Assembly (NCBI RefSeq): GCF_006539505.1
Contig: NZ_BJND01000008.1
Location: forward strand, 62,001-126,000
Origin: Streptomyces spinoverrucosus
GTDB taxonomy: Bacteria > Actinomycetota > Actinomycetes > Streptomycetales > Streptomycetaceae
DNA length: 64,000 nt
Direction: 5' to 3'
The notes beneath the pieces were generated by a model, which was given only the letters and a program-made list of their open reading frames with translations, was not told where the DNA came from and made no database searches. Shown in pieces: positions 23,147 through 31,859 of the stretch (position 1 is its first letter; every line of letters begins with the position of its first letter). A program made the position numbers and the translations under genes.

Positions 23147-24802
23147 ATGACGGACAATGCCGCTTCATCGGTCGGCCCACTGGTCACCGGCGCCGAGATC
23201 GCCCGGCTGGCCGGAGTCACTCGGGCCGCTGTCTCCAACTGGCGTCGGCGCTACGACGACTTCCCCGCGCCGGCGGGAGGTGCCGCGAACAGTCCGCTCT
23301 ACGCGCTCGCCGAAGTCCAGGAATGGCTGGATGCGCAACGCAAAGGCCAGGAGGTGTCACCAGAGGTCGAGTTGTGGCAGGCCATGAGGGCCGCCTACGG
23401 GGAGCAGATGGTCGCGGGCCTGGCACAGGTTGCCGCGGTGCTGGCCGACCGGACCGGACCGGAGCTGCCGGACGACGTTGCCGCCCGGGTACGGGAGCTC
23501 GCCCGAACCGGATCGCCCGTCGACCTCGTGAACGGACTGACCGAACGGTTCATGGACTCCGCTCGGCGCGCCGGGTCCGACCAGGTAACTCCCGAGCGTG
23601 TGGTGCGTGCCGTGTGCCACTTTGCTCCCGAGCTGCCGTCCGATGCCACGGTCTTCGATCCAGCCTGTGGAATCGGGGTGCTGCTCCTGTCCGTCGCTTC
23701 CGAACCCGGGATTGTCTGCCGCGGCCAGGAGCTGGATACCGACAGCGCCCGCTTCGCACAGCTCCGCGCCGACCTTCTGGGCCGATCGGGCGTGCGCATC
23801 GTGGCTGGAGATTCCCTGCGCTCGGATGAATGGCAGGACCTCAAGGCGGATTTGGTCGTCTGCGACCCTCCGGCCGGCGTGACCGAGTGGGGGCGGGAGG
23901 AACTGCTGCTCGACTCCCGCTGGGACCTCGGCACCCCCTCCAAGGCCGAAGGTGAGCTCGCGTGGCTCCAGCACGCCTACGCCCACACCGTGCCCGGCGG
24001 CCAGGTCCTCATGGTCATGCCGGCTTCGGTCGCCTACCGCAAGGCAGGTCGCCGCATCCGAGCGGAACTCGTACGCCGGGGCATCGTGCGCCAAGTGATC
24101 GCCCTGCCACCTGGTACGGCGACCTCGCACGCCCTGCCTGTTCATCTGTGGTGTCTGCAGCGCCCCGAGGGCCCGGGAGGGGCGGACACGCAGCACACCG
24201 TGCGCATGGTCGACCTGACGGACAACAGCCCCGACGGGGACCTGGAACCACGCCCCGACCAGGCTGCCGACGTACCGCTGATCGAACTCCTCGACGACAC
24301 CGTGGACCTGACACCCGGGAGCCATCTCCGTTCCCGGCACCGCGACTACCCCGGTGAGTACGCCGCCCTGCGTAAGGAACTGGAGGATCAGATCCGTCGA
24401 CTCGCCGCCCTCCTGCCGGAGCTGGCGACGGGCGGCGGGCCGGGCTCGCTGGATGGTGCCACCACCAGCGTCGCGGATCTCGCCCGCGCCGGGCTCGTGG
24501 CGTACGACGGTCCGGAGCCGGTCTCGGCCAGCGAGCAGCTCGACACGGACTATCTGCAGGGGTTCCTGCGCAGCTCCGCCAACGCCCGCAGGGCCACGAG
24601 CGCGAGCGGGACCTACCGCTTTGACGGCAGGGGTTCACGCATCCCTCGTATGGGCATCGACGAGCAGCGTCGGTACGGCTCTGCCTTCCGGGCCCTGTCC
24701 GCGTTCGAGGAGGGAATGCGCAAGGTCGACGAGCTGAGCCGGCAGCTCGCCGAGGTCGCCCGTGACGGTCTCGCGACGGGCGCCCTGACGCCGGAGGAAT
24801 GA
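23147..24802 (+). CDS. HTH-containing N6-adenine DNA methylase
   Basis: The 551-residue product begins with a helix-turn-helix (TGAEIARLAGVTRAAVSNWRRR, residues 14-35). A helical linker and a class I methylase follow, with SAM motif FDPACGIG at 170-177 and catalytic-motif position VVCDPPAG at 237-244. N6-adenine methylases normally have (N/D)PP(Y/F/W); here the aromatic residue is replaced by Ala, which may weaken base flipping or catalysis. The layout resembles HsdM-like stand-alone methylases common in Streptomyces. It lacks a clear target-recognition domain. It may mark self DNA for the neighbouring McrBC-type system or act as a partner of the TIGR04141 protein (inference). ATG at 23147 begins the recognisable family N-terminus. 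Confidence 0.82.
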   Translation: MTDNAASSVGPLVTGAEIARLAGVTRAAVSNWRRRYDDFPAPAGGAANSPLYALAEVQEWLDAQRKGQEVSPEVELWQAMRAAYGEQMVAGLAQVAAVLADRTGPELPDDVAARVRELARTGSPVDLVNGLTERFMDSARRAGSDQVTPERVVRAVCHFAPELPSDATVFDPACGIGVLLLSVASEPGIVCRGQELDTDSARFAQLRADLLGRSGVRIVAGDSLRSDEWQDLKADLVVCDPPAGVTEWGREELLLDSRWDLGTPSKAEGELAWLQHAYAHTVPGGQVLMVMPASVAYRKAGRRIRAELVRRGIVRQVIALPPGTATSHALPVHLWCLQRPEGPGGADTQHTVRMVDLTDNSPDGDLEPRPDQAADVPLIELLDDTVDLTPGSHLRSRHRDYPGEYAALRKELEDQIRRLAALLPELATGGGPGSLDGATTSVADLARAGLVAYDGPEPVSASEQLDTDYLQGFLRSSANARRATSASGTYRFDGRGSRIPRMGIDEQRRYGSAFRALSAFEEGMRKVDELSRQLAEVARDGLATGALTPEE

Positions 24803-24822
24803 GGACCGAGCCGGGCGGCTGA

Positions 24823-26958
24823 TCAGGCGACGGGCGGAAGGAAGGGGCTCGCGGTCCCGCTCCACGTGACACTCAGGGTTTCGCGAGCGCGCGTGCAGGC
24901 GACGAAGAGCAGACAGCGCTCCCGGAGCAGGTCGGCATCGTGCTGGAGCGGGTCCGCCTCACGCGGGGTGATCTCACGGGCGAACGGGACGGTGCCCTCG
25001 GCGACACCGAGCACGGACACCGCCCGGAACTCCAGCCCCTTCATTGCGTGCATCGTCGCCAGCCGCACTCCTTCGGATCCCTGCGCGACCTGCCCTTTCA
25101 CCCGTAGCACCGGGATACTGGCGGCCTTCAGTTTCTCCTCGGCCGTGTCCAGGGCGAGGTTGAAGCGTGCGCACACACCGATCTCGTGCGGCGCGAGGCC
25201 CTCGGCGAGCAGGACTCGGATCCGCTCCACCAGCGCGTCGGTCTCCTCCTGCCGGGTGGCGTATCCCCGCACCCGGGGGCGGCTGCCGTGGAGCAGGGAG
25301 TGGTAGCCGGCCAGCGAGTCCGTCCCCTCGCCCTCGAGTGCGTCGATGGTGACAGGTGCGAGGAGGCGGGCCGACCAGGCGAGGATCTCCTCCGTGGAGC
25401 GGTAGTTGACGCGCAACCGGAAGCTGCGGCCGACCGTGGCGATGCCCAACGAGCCCAGCGACACCCGGGAGTCGTAGATCCGCTGATGCGGGTCGCCGGT
25501 GACGAACAGGTCGTCGGGGCTGGGGGAGACGGCCGCGCGCAGCACCCGCCACTGCGCGGGATGCAGGTCCTGTGCCTCGTCGACGACGACATGCGCGTAC
25601 GGAGCCGGCGCGTCGGCCAGGAGCTCCGCCGCGCGGCCGCAGATGCGCAGGTGTGTGGTCTCGCCGCGTTCGCGCAGCATCTGTTCGAACCGCTCCACGC
25701 CGCTCCACACCTCCCGCCGACGCGCGGGACCGAGACCGGTGCCGCGGCCGCGGCGGCTCGCGCCGAGGTAGGCGTCGAGATCGCGGAGGTTCTGGCCGAG
25801 AACGACGTGCCGGTACTCCTGGGCCAGGAACTGGGCGGTGAACGGCAGATCGAGCTGCCTGACCACCTTCTCCCACAACTGCCGCTGTTCCCGGTCCCCG
25901 ATCGGTTTGGGCACGGCCGCCGAGTGTGCGCGCACGACGCCGTTCGCACAGGCGTCGATCGTCGTCACATCGACCCGCGCCAGCAGCTTCTCGTCCTCGT
26001 CGAGGAGCAGGCCGAGCATCTCGCGCAGTCCGGCGGCGAGCGCGTTCGTGTACGTGGTGAGCAGGATGCGACCGTCCTCGGAGCGGCCGAGCAGGTGCTT
26101 GACCCGGTGCAGGGCAGCCACGGTTTTGCCTGTGCCGGGTCCCCCGGTGACCTGGACGGGACCGCCGTACGAGGTGCGGTAGGCGACGCGCCGCTGGGAG
26201 GGGTGGAGGAAGACGCGCCAGGCAGCGAACGGCTTCGCCAGCATCTCCTCCAACTCCCGCGGCCCGGTGACCAGTCGGATGCGGGCGGACGTGTTGGTGA
26301 TCACCGTGGCCAGGTCCTCGACCGGTTCGGCGGGCGCGTCGGCCGGGCGACGTACCGCCACGACATCCCGGTAGACCTCTTCCGGGCTGAAGCCCTCGGC
26401 GAGGTACTGGAGCACCTCCAGCTGATCCTCCGGCAGCAGGGTGGAGAAAGCCTCCAGTTGAGCCTTGTCCACCAGTGAACGCGCGGCGCGCAGTACTTGG
26501 TCGTCGATGCCCAGTTCGCGCAGTGTGCCGTCGGAGACGTCCGCGAACAGCAGCCGGGGAGCCGTGCGTGCGGCCGTCTCGTACAGGGGTGTCAGCTCGT
26601 CCAGAGCGACGGCGTTGCGCACTTCCAGGGCCCGTGTCGCGGAGTTCGCGCTGTACAGACGCTTCGCCGCCCAGGTATAGGCATCGTCGTGCGGCAGGAC
26701 GTTGACCAGGAGGAACATGTCGCTGCCGTCGTCGGGGGCGAGCACGACCCCGCGCCAGAAGTCGGTGATGCGAATGGTGCGCATCCGCGGGTCACGGGCG
26801 TTCTGGACGGACTCCAGGTGCAGCCCCTTGTCCGCGTTGAGTTCGGCGGCGCTCATGGCCTGGAATTTCGCCATGGCCTTGCGCACCCCGGCCCGGACCG
26901 GCTTCTCCAAGGTGTCGTAACCGTCCCAGAAGCTCTGGGCGAAGGCGAGCCGGGGCAT
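24823..26958 (-). CDS. UvrD/Rep-family helicase with N-terminal RelE-like domain
   Basis: The 711-residue product carries a superfamily 1 helicase: Walker A GGPGTGKT at 272-279, DEAQD at 460-464, VNYRSTEEI, and a C-terminal ATMHAMKGLEFRAV with CTRARETL. Its first ~105 residues look like a RelE/ParE-type fold (LEKPVRAGVRKAMAKF... MRTIRITDFWRGVVLAPDDGSDMFLLVNVLPHDDAYTWAAKR). This domain is seen in other UvrD-like proteins and may bind or cut RNA or act structurally. The ATG overlaps the stop of mcrC (TGATG), so it is the third gene of the McrBC operon. It may unwind or process DNA cut by McrBC. Confidence 0.8.
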   Translation of the reverse strand: MPRLAFAQSFWDGYDTLEKPVRAGVRKAMAKFQAMSAAELNADKGLHLESVQNARDPRMRTIRITDFWRGVVLAPDDGSDMFLLVNVLPHDDAYTWAAKRLYSANSATRALEVRNAVALDELTPLYETAARTAPRLLFADVSDGTLRELGIDDQVLRAARSLVDKAQLEAFSTLLPEDQLEVLQYLAEGFSPEEVYRDVVAVRRPADAPAEPVEDLATVITNTSARIRLVTGPRELEEMLAKPFAAWRVFLHPSQRRVAYRTSYGGPVQVTGGPGTGKTVAALHRVKHLLGRSEDGRILLTTYTNALAAGLREMLGLLLDEDEKLLARVDVTTIDACANGVVRAHSAAVPKPIGDREQRQLWEKVVRQLDLPFTAQFLAQEYRHVVLGQNLRDLDAYLGASRRGRGTGLGPARRREVWSGVERFEQMLRERGETTHLRICGRAAELLADAPAPYAHVVVDEAQDLHPAQWRVLRAAVSPSPDDLFVTGDPHQRIYDSRVSLGSLGIATVGRSFRLRVNYRSTEEILAWSARLLAPVTIDALEGEGTDSLAGYHSLLHGSRPRVRGYATRQEETDALVERIRVLLAEGLAPHEIGVCARFNLALDTAEEKLKAASIPVLRVKGQVAQGSEGVRLATMHAMKGLEFRAVSVLGVAEGTVPFAREITPREADPLQHDADLLRERCLLFVACTRARETLSVTWSGTASPFLPPVA

Positions 26959-28226
26959 CAGGTCCCTTCCTTTCTCCCGGACGCCAGTTGTCCGGCGATC
27001 TCTCGGAAAGATATGAGGAGTTGTTCTGGTTCGCGAGAGAGATCGAGGCTGTGCTGGAAAATCCGCACTCCCTGTCCGTCCGGCCCCGCCGCCGTTCCTC
27101 GCACCTCGTGGAAGCGCTCGGGCTGTCGTCCGGCCGCGTACACCAGGTGCGCCTCGCGCAGACCGAGCACGGTGGCGTATGCGAGCGCCTGGTACAGGTC
27201 GGCGTTGTGCAGTCCGTCGGCCTTCTCGACCTTGTACTTGGCATCGACGACCGCGAGCGGGGTACGGCCGTCACCGGTGCGGACGACCAGGTCGGGACGC
27301 ATGCCCACGAGACCCGCGATGTCGAGGTGATTGGGGTCCTGGAGGCGCGCGGTCAGGCCGTGCTCCCTGAGCGCCTCGCGCAGGGCGACGGTCACGAAGT
27401 CCTCGAACAGCTTGTTCATGTCGAGCAGGAAGCCGTCCATGGCGAGCGGCTCGGCGCCGGCCGGCCGGTGCTCCGGCGAGGTTCCTCGCAGGACGGCTTC
27501 GGCGAGCCGCAGCGCGGGCTGGTAGCGGGAGTTGAGGCGTGACGGCTGCCAACGCGGCAGTTCCTGCCCCCGTATCAGCGGCGCCGCGTCGGCCAGACGT
27601 ACGCGCTGATGAGCGAGGCGCCGCCGGACGGGACCGGGAACGTCCGGCAGCCGCAGCAGCCGCTCGGCGGCGGCGCGCAGGATGCGGTTCTCGGCGGTGT
27701 CGGCGGTGTACGCGTCGTAGGCGATCTCCACCGGCGGCGTACGGCCGAAGTGCCGCCGGATCTGCTCGGCCTCACGCAGTCTGCCGCGCACGACCAGCGC
27801 GGACTCCTCCACTTCCCCGTAGCCCTGGAGGACTCCCCGCCGCAGTGCCCCGTCGATCTGCCGCTCCACGGCGTGGGCGAGTGCGGGGACGACGTCGTCG
27901 TACGCGCCGGTGTCGATGGTGCCTTCGCGGCTGTCGCGCCAGGCGCGGGCCGGGTCGAGGCTGAACCCGAGGAGGAAGAACAGCCGGCTCACCGAGGTCT
28001 TGGGCATGATCCGTACGATCGGACCTCCAGGCATGCGCACGGCGCCGACCCGGCTGCCCGCCCGCAGCAGCCAGTGCCCGTTCCGGCGGGGATCGGGGGT
28101 CGCGCTCTGCAGGATGCCGGAGGTGGCCAGAGCCTGTCCGGCTCCGGCACCCAGGGGGACGGAGACGGCGGGCCCGTACTCGCGCAGCGACACCTCGGCC
28201 ACGGCCACGGTCGCGGACACGGTCAC
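26958..28226 (-). CDS. mcrC: McrC-like nuclease subunit
   Basis: The 422-residue product follows the McrC plan: an N-terminal beta-rich LlaJI/McrC segment (MPGGPIVRIMPKTSVSRLFFLLGF near residue 66), a helical middle (YTADTAENRILRAAAERLL), and a C-terminal PD-(D/E)xK nuclease with MRPDLVV (Asp312) and VVDAKYK (Asp328, Lys330). The stop overlaps the helicase start, and the GTG start at 28226 overlaps the stop of mcrB. It is the DNA-cleaving partner that stimulates the GTPase of McrB. Nothing is missing from the active site. Confidence 0.87.
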   Translation of the reverse strand: MTVSATVAVAEVSLREYGPAVSVPLGAGAGQALATSGILQSATPDPRRNGHWLLRAGSRVGAVRMPGGPIVRIMPKTSVSRLFFLLGFSLDPARAWRDSREGTIDTGAYDDVVPALAHAVERQIDGALRRGVLQGYGEVEESALVVRGRLREAEQIRRHFGRTPPVEIAYDAYTADTAENRILRAAAERLLRLPDVPGPVRRRLAHQRVRLADAAPLIRGQELPRWQPSRLNSRYQPALRLAEAVLRGTSPEHRPAGAEPLAMDGFLLDMNKLFEDFVTVALREALREHGLTARLQDPNHLDIAGLVGMRPDLVVRTGDGRTPLAVVDAKYKVEKADGLHNADLYQALAYATVLGLREAHLVYAAGRQPERFHEVRGTAAGPDGQGVRIFQHSLDLSREPEQLLISFREIAGQLASGRKEGT

Positions 28227-30046
28227 GGGTGCTGCTCGCGCAGCGAGTCGAGGCCGTAGCGTGCGGTGACGTCGAGGCCCTCGCCGTAGTGGTGTTCCTC
28301 CAGCAGCGGCAGGATCTTCGTGCGCCAGGTCCGTTCGAGGCCGCCGTCGCGGTAGACGCCCGGCTTCATCAGGTACGACGGCCCGATGGCGAAGTCGGCG
28401 TCGTCGATACGGGCGTTGAGGGCGTCGAGAAGGCGGGCGGGCTCCACGTCCCTGCCCTCTCGCTTCAGCCAGCGCGCGAGCAGGCCGGCGGTCGGTTCGG
28501 TGCGCGGGGACAGCTCCGCGAACGCGAAGCGGCGCCGCATCGCCGCGTCCACGAGAGCGATCGACCGGTCGGCGGTGTTCATCGTGCCGATCACGAAGAG
28601 GTTGGGCGGCAGCGCGAAGTCGTCCCCGGAGTAGGTGAGACGGACCGACCGCGTCCGGTACTCCAGAAGGAAGTACAGCTCGCCGAAGACCTTCGCCAGA
28701 TTGGCACGGTTGATCTCGTCGATGATCAGGAAGTGCGGGATGTGCCGGTTACCCTCTCGGGAAGCGAGATCGGCGAGCTCCCGGAGCGGGCCCGCCGTCA
28801 GCCGGAAGGCCACGTCCCGGGTCTCGGGGTCCTCCACGGGCCGGAACCCCTCGAAGAAGTCCTCGTAGGCGTACGAGGGATGGAACTGCACGATCTTGAC
28901 CTGCTCCGGACCGCCACCGAAGTACTCGGCGAGCTTCATCGCCAGGTAGGTCTTACCGGTGCCCGGTGGGCCGTAGAGCACCAGCTGCCGCTCATCAATG
29001 AGGAGTTCGCGCATCTCCTCCAACCAGGCGCGATCGTGGACGAGGAGGTCGGTGGCGAGTTCCTCGGTGATGTGCGGCAGCGACAGCTCGCGTTGCGCCG
29101 GTCGTTCCACGGCCGGGTGCTCGCCGGTGTCGCCGGTTGCCGCCGGGGTCGTGGGGTCCGTCTGCCCCGTGAGCCCGTCGAGCGCGTCCAGCACACCGGT
29201 CAGATCGACGACGTCGTGTTGGACGGACAGCTTCTGTTGGATCTCCTCCGGCAGCTCCTCGTACGCATGGCTCTGCGGCATCCAGGCGACGGTCCTTCGC
29301 AGATTGGACAACCCGCCCGGCGACGAGGTCTGTACGGCATCCCCGGTGATCCGCCCGATGTGCAGCCATCCGTCGCCGATGGTGGCGACGGTGTCGCCGA
29401 TGCGCATCTGCGTCAGGAAAGCGTGAAGTTCGTCGACGAGGCCCCGCTTCTGGTTGTACGAGGCCGCCCCCTCGTACCCCTCCTCCACGAAGCGGCGCAG
29501 CGCGCTCTTGGTCGGGTCGGTCTCCTCCAGGGGAGGCAGATGTGCGGCCGCCAGAGAGACGAAACCCTCCGTCAGCCACAGCTGCCGCACCAGGTTGTGC
29601 CCGGAGACATTGGATCCGCGCACCAGCCACGCCTTGCGCGGGGCACGCCAGCCGGTGGACAGATAGTCGGCGAGCGGGTGGCCCTCCGCGGTGCGCCAGG
29701 ACTCGGGGCCGGAGGCGTCGTAGCCGTACACGAGCGCGGCGGCGGCCGAGGAGGAGTTGCACTCGATGTCCTGAATCGCCACCCAACGGCGCTCCGCCTG
29801 CGGCAAGCTGGGATCGGCGGCCGCGTCGACGAGGCCGCCGCTAGCGCGCAGCTCCGCGCGGTTGCGGCGGGCATGGTCGCCGAGCCCGGGCCAGGCCTCG
29901 GCGGCCACCAGGGAACCCTGCCGCAGCAGGAACTTGTGGGTGCCGTTGCCGCCGAACTCGGCGAGCAGATGTCCGCGCGCCTCACCGCCCTTGGGCAGCT
30001 TGATACGGAACTCGGGTGTGCCGGGGAGGAGTTCGGGTTGGGACAC
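28223..30046 (-). CDS. mcrB: McrB-like GTPase with N-terminal DUF4357/EVE-like modules
   Basis: The 607-residue product has a C-terminal AAA+ GTPase of McrB type: Walker A YGPPGTGKT at 358-366, VQFHPSYAYEDFFEG at 386-400, Walker B FLIIDEINRAN at 439-449, and GTMNTADRSIALVDAAMRRRF at 487-507, including the NTAD GTP signature. The N-terminal 70 residues match DUF4357 (FRIKLPKGGEARGHLL... GLGDHARRNRAEL). Residues 138-240 look like an EVE/PUA-type modified-base reader (KAWLVRGSNVSGHNLVRQ... GDGWLHIGRITGDAV). The reader domains would set which DNA (likely modified phage DNA) is attacked. The GTG is preceded by GGAAGG. Two island operators lie upstream. Confidence 0.87.
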   Translation of the reverse strand: MSQPELLPGTPEFRIKLPKGGEARGHLLAEFGGNGTHKFLLRQGSLVAAEAWPGLGDHARRNRAELRASGGLVDAAADPSLPQAERRWVAIQDIECNSSSAAAALVYGYDASGPESWRTAEGHPLADYLSTGWRAPRKAWLVRGSNVSGHNLVRQLWLTEGFVSLAAAHLPPLEETDPTKSALRRFVEEGYEGAASYNQKRGLVDELHAFLTQMRIGDTVATIGDGWLHIGRITGDAVQTSSPGGLSNLRRTVAWMPQSHAYEELPEEIQQKLSVQHDVVDLTGVLDALDGLTGQTDPTTPAATGDTGEHPAVERPAQRELSLPHITEELATDLLVHDRAWLEEMRELLIDERQLVLYGPPGTGKTYLAMKLAEYFGGGPEQVKIVQFHPSYAYEDFFEGFRPVEDPETRDVAFRLTAGPLRELADLASREGNRHIPHFLIIDEINRANLAKVFGELYFLLEYRTRSVRLTYSGDDFALPPNLFVIGTMNTADRSIALVDAAMRRRFAFAELSPRTEPTAGLLARWLKREGRDVEPARLLDALNARIDDADFAIGPSYLMKPGVYRDGGLERTWRTKILPLLEEHHYGEGLDVTARYGLDSLREQHP

Positions 30047-30097
30047 GGGTGACCTTCCGGGAGTCGCGAGGCCTGCGCCAACGTCCTCACCCTACCT

Positions 30098-30112
30098 GTT
30101 GACGTCGTCAAG
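30098..30112. promoter_or_regulatory. island operator, site 2
   Basis: GTTGAC-GTC-GTCAAG is an 11-of-12 match to the inverted repeat GTTGAC-N3-GTCAAC. It lies between the divergent mcrB and sigma-factor genes, 52 bp upstream of mcrB. Confidence 0.65.
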
Positions 30113-30148
30113 TGACCCTACAACGGTGTAAACAAATCGGAGGAATGT

Positions 30149-30163
30149 GTTGACGATGTAAAC
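30149..30163. promoter_or_regulatory. island operator, site 3, overlapping the sigma-gene promoter
   Basis: GTTGAC-GAT-GTAAAC is another copy of the inverted repeat, 51 bp (start to start) from site 2. It contains the -35 element TTGACG (30150-30155), which is followed after 18 bases by a -10 TAGAGT (30174-30179), so binding here should repress the sigma-factor gene at 30248. Confidence 0.68.
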
Positions 30164-30247
30164 GTGTCGGCTCTAGAGTGCTGGTTGTGCCCGGCCGACC
30201 CTTTGCCGGAAGTCCGGGTGCTCGAACGCTCAAGTGGGGGGGGCACT

Positions 30248-31807
30248 ATGGGTGGGGAGCCGACGGCCGAGGCCAGACGGCGCACGATCGAGGCGGAGTT
30301 GCCGTCGGTCATTGAGAGGCTGAGACGTTCCGCGTCTCGTTCGGGCTTCGTGAGTCATCGGGCCTTCGTCGTGGAGGCGGACCGGCTCGGGCTCACAAGC
30401 GACGAGCAACAGCGAAGGCTGCGCGATGGGCTGGCCGCTGTCGGTCTTCACGTGAAGCCGTTGCGCCGGAAACCGGATCGGACCTCCGCCGCGGCACTTG
30501 TCGCTGTGCCGGACACGCAAGCCGCCGGGCCCGTGCCGCCGCCGGGACCGCGGTGGAAGACCGTCCCTGATCCAGCGGCCGTCCCCAGCGAAGCGGCCCG
30601 ACGCCTGGCCCAGGCCCGGCGGATGCTGTCGCGCTACACCGACACCGACGGCACTGTCAGCAAGCTCGCCCACGACGGTGTCGTACGGCTCCACGGGCTG
30701 AGCCCCGCTGAGGGGCGCGAGTTGACCGCCGACTTTCCGATCACCCGTCCCCGCCCGCTCGGTATGTCCGTTCAGGCAGCGGCGGGCGGCCAGATTCGCC
30801 CGGCGGCTCCTTCCACGGGTCCGGCGCGAAGCGCTGTGCCCACGAAGGTGCCGACCGGCAAGAAGCGCGTTCGATCCGCCGCTTCCGTCATGGACGAGAG
30901 GCTGGCCGAGGCCGTCCGTGCGGCCCGGGCCGTGCTGGAGGAGGACCGGTGGCGCCGGGACCTGGCCAAGGTGGTGCTCAAGGCGGACGAGGAGGTCGGC
31001 CTCGCGGTTCTCCTGCGCGGCGGTACGGACAGTCTCAGCCGCGATGTTCCGGCGGAGGAGATCGCGGAGTTGCCCCGCGACGGTGAGCGGTGGCGTGCCT
31101 ACGAGTGCCTTGTCCGGCACAACCAGCGGCTCGTGTGGAAGATCGCGCTGGGATACCAGGGGCGGGGACTGGACGTCGATGACCTCGTCCAGCACGGAAC
31201 CATCGGCCTGATGCGCGCCGTCCGCAAATTCGACGTCGACAAGGGCTACAAGCTGTCGACCTACGCGACTTGGTGGATCAGGCAGGCCATCACCCGGGCG
31301 GTCGCCGACGAGGGCACTCTGATCCGGATACCCGTGCACATGCACGAAAAGGTGAGCAAGGTCGCCGTGGCCGAGCGCAAGCTTCTGGGCGAAGGCCGTC
31401 CCAGGACCATCGACAACGTGGCCTACGCCAGCGGCTTGACCTTCGCCGAAGTGGAAGAGGTGCGCAGAATCAGCCGGCCCACCGACTCCCTGGACCGGAT
31501 CATCGGCGACGATACCGCCCTCGGTGACCTGATCATCGGGCCGAGCCGACTGCCCGGCCCCGCCGCCGTGGTGGTCCGCAAGGAGTTCCTGGCACGCCTG
31601 CGGCACGTCCTGGAGCACCTCACCGAGCGTGAACGGCATGTCGTCATCCGGCGCACGGGACTCGACGGTGACGAGCCGGACACGCTGGAGGACATTGCGG
31701 CTGTCTTCGGCGTCACCCGCGAGCGCATCCGCCAGATCGAGTCGAAGGTCAAGTGGAAGTTCCGCGGCCAGCTGGACCGCCATGGGCTGATGCCGCGGCC
31801 TCGCTGA
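30248..31807 (+). CDS. RpoD-like sigma-70 family factor
   Basis: The 519-residue product is a primary-type sigma factor. The N-terminus (residues 11-70) resembles region 1.1. Region 1.2 is KVVLKADEEVGLAVLLRGG (241-259). Region 2 spans 286-352 (RLVWKIALGYQGRGLDVDDLVQHG; KLSTYATWWIRQAITRAVAD). Region 3 spans about 355-430, and region 4 ends in a helix-turn-helix (TLEDIAAVFGVTRERIRQIE, 479-498). A Pro/Lys-rich linker of ~140 residues separates regions 1.1 and 1.2. It is unlike housekeeping HrdB in this linker and in divergent -10/-35 reading helices. Its place between McrBC and DISARM-like genes and two island operators suggests that it drives defence genes. ATG 30248 was chosen because it follows the predicted promoter and a G-rich ribosome binding site. 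Confidence 0.85.
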   Translation: MGGEPTAEARRRTIEAELPSVIERLRRSASRSGFVSHRAFVVEADRLGLTSDEQQRRLRDGLAAVGLHVKPLRRKPDRTSAAALVAVPDTQAAGPVPPPGPRWKTVPDPAAVPSEAARRLAQARRMLSRYTDTDGTVSKLAHDGVVRLHGLSPAEGRELTADFPITRPRPLGMSVQAAAGGQIRPAAPSTGPARSAVPTKVPTGKKRVRSAASVMDERLAEAVRAARAVLEEDRWRRDLAKVVLKADEEVGLAVLLRGGTDSLSRDVPAEEIAELPRDGERWRAYECLVRHNQRLVWKIALGYQGRGLDVDDLVQHGTIGLMRAVRKFDVDKGYKLSTYATWWIRQAITRAVADEGTLIRIPVHMHEKVSKVAVAERKLLGEGRPRTIDNVAYASGLTFAEVEEVRRISRPTDSLDRIIGDDTALGDLIIGPSRLPGPAAVVVRKEFLARLRHVLEHLTERERHVVIRRTGLDGDEPDTLEDIAAVFGVTRERIRQIESKVKWKFRGQLDRHGLMPRPR

Positions 31808-31859
31808 AGCCGACGGACGCACGACCCTCTCAACTCCCCTCATTCGAAGGAACCCGCAC

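Noticed and set aside
30118..30135. A sixth island operator between sites 2 and 3
   Set aside because: Only one half (GTAAAC) fits; the other half matches too few positions.
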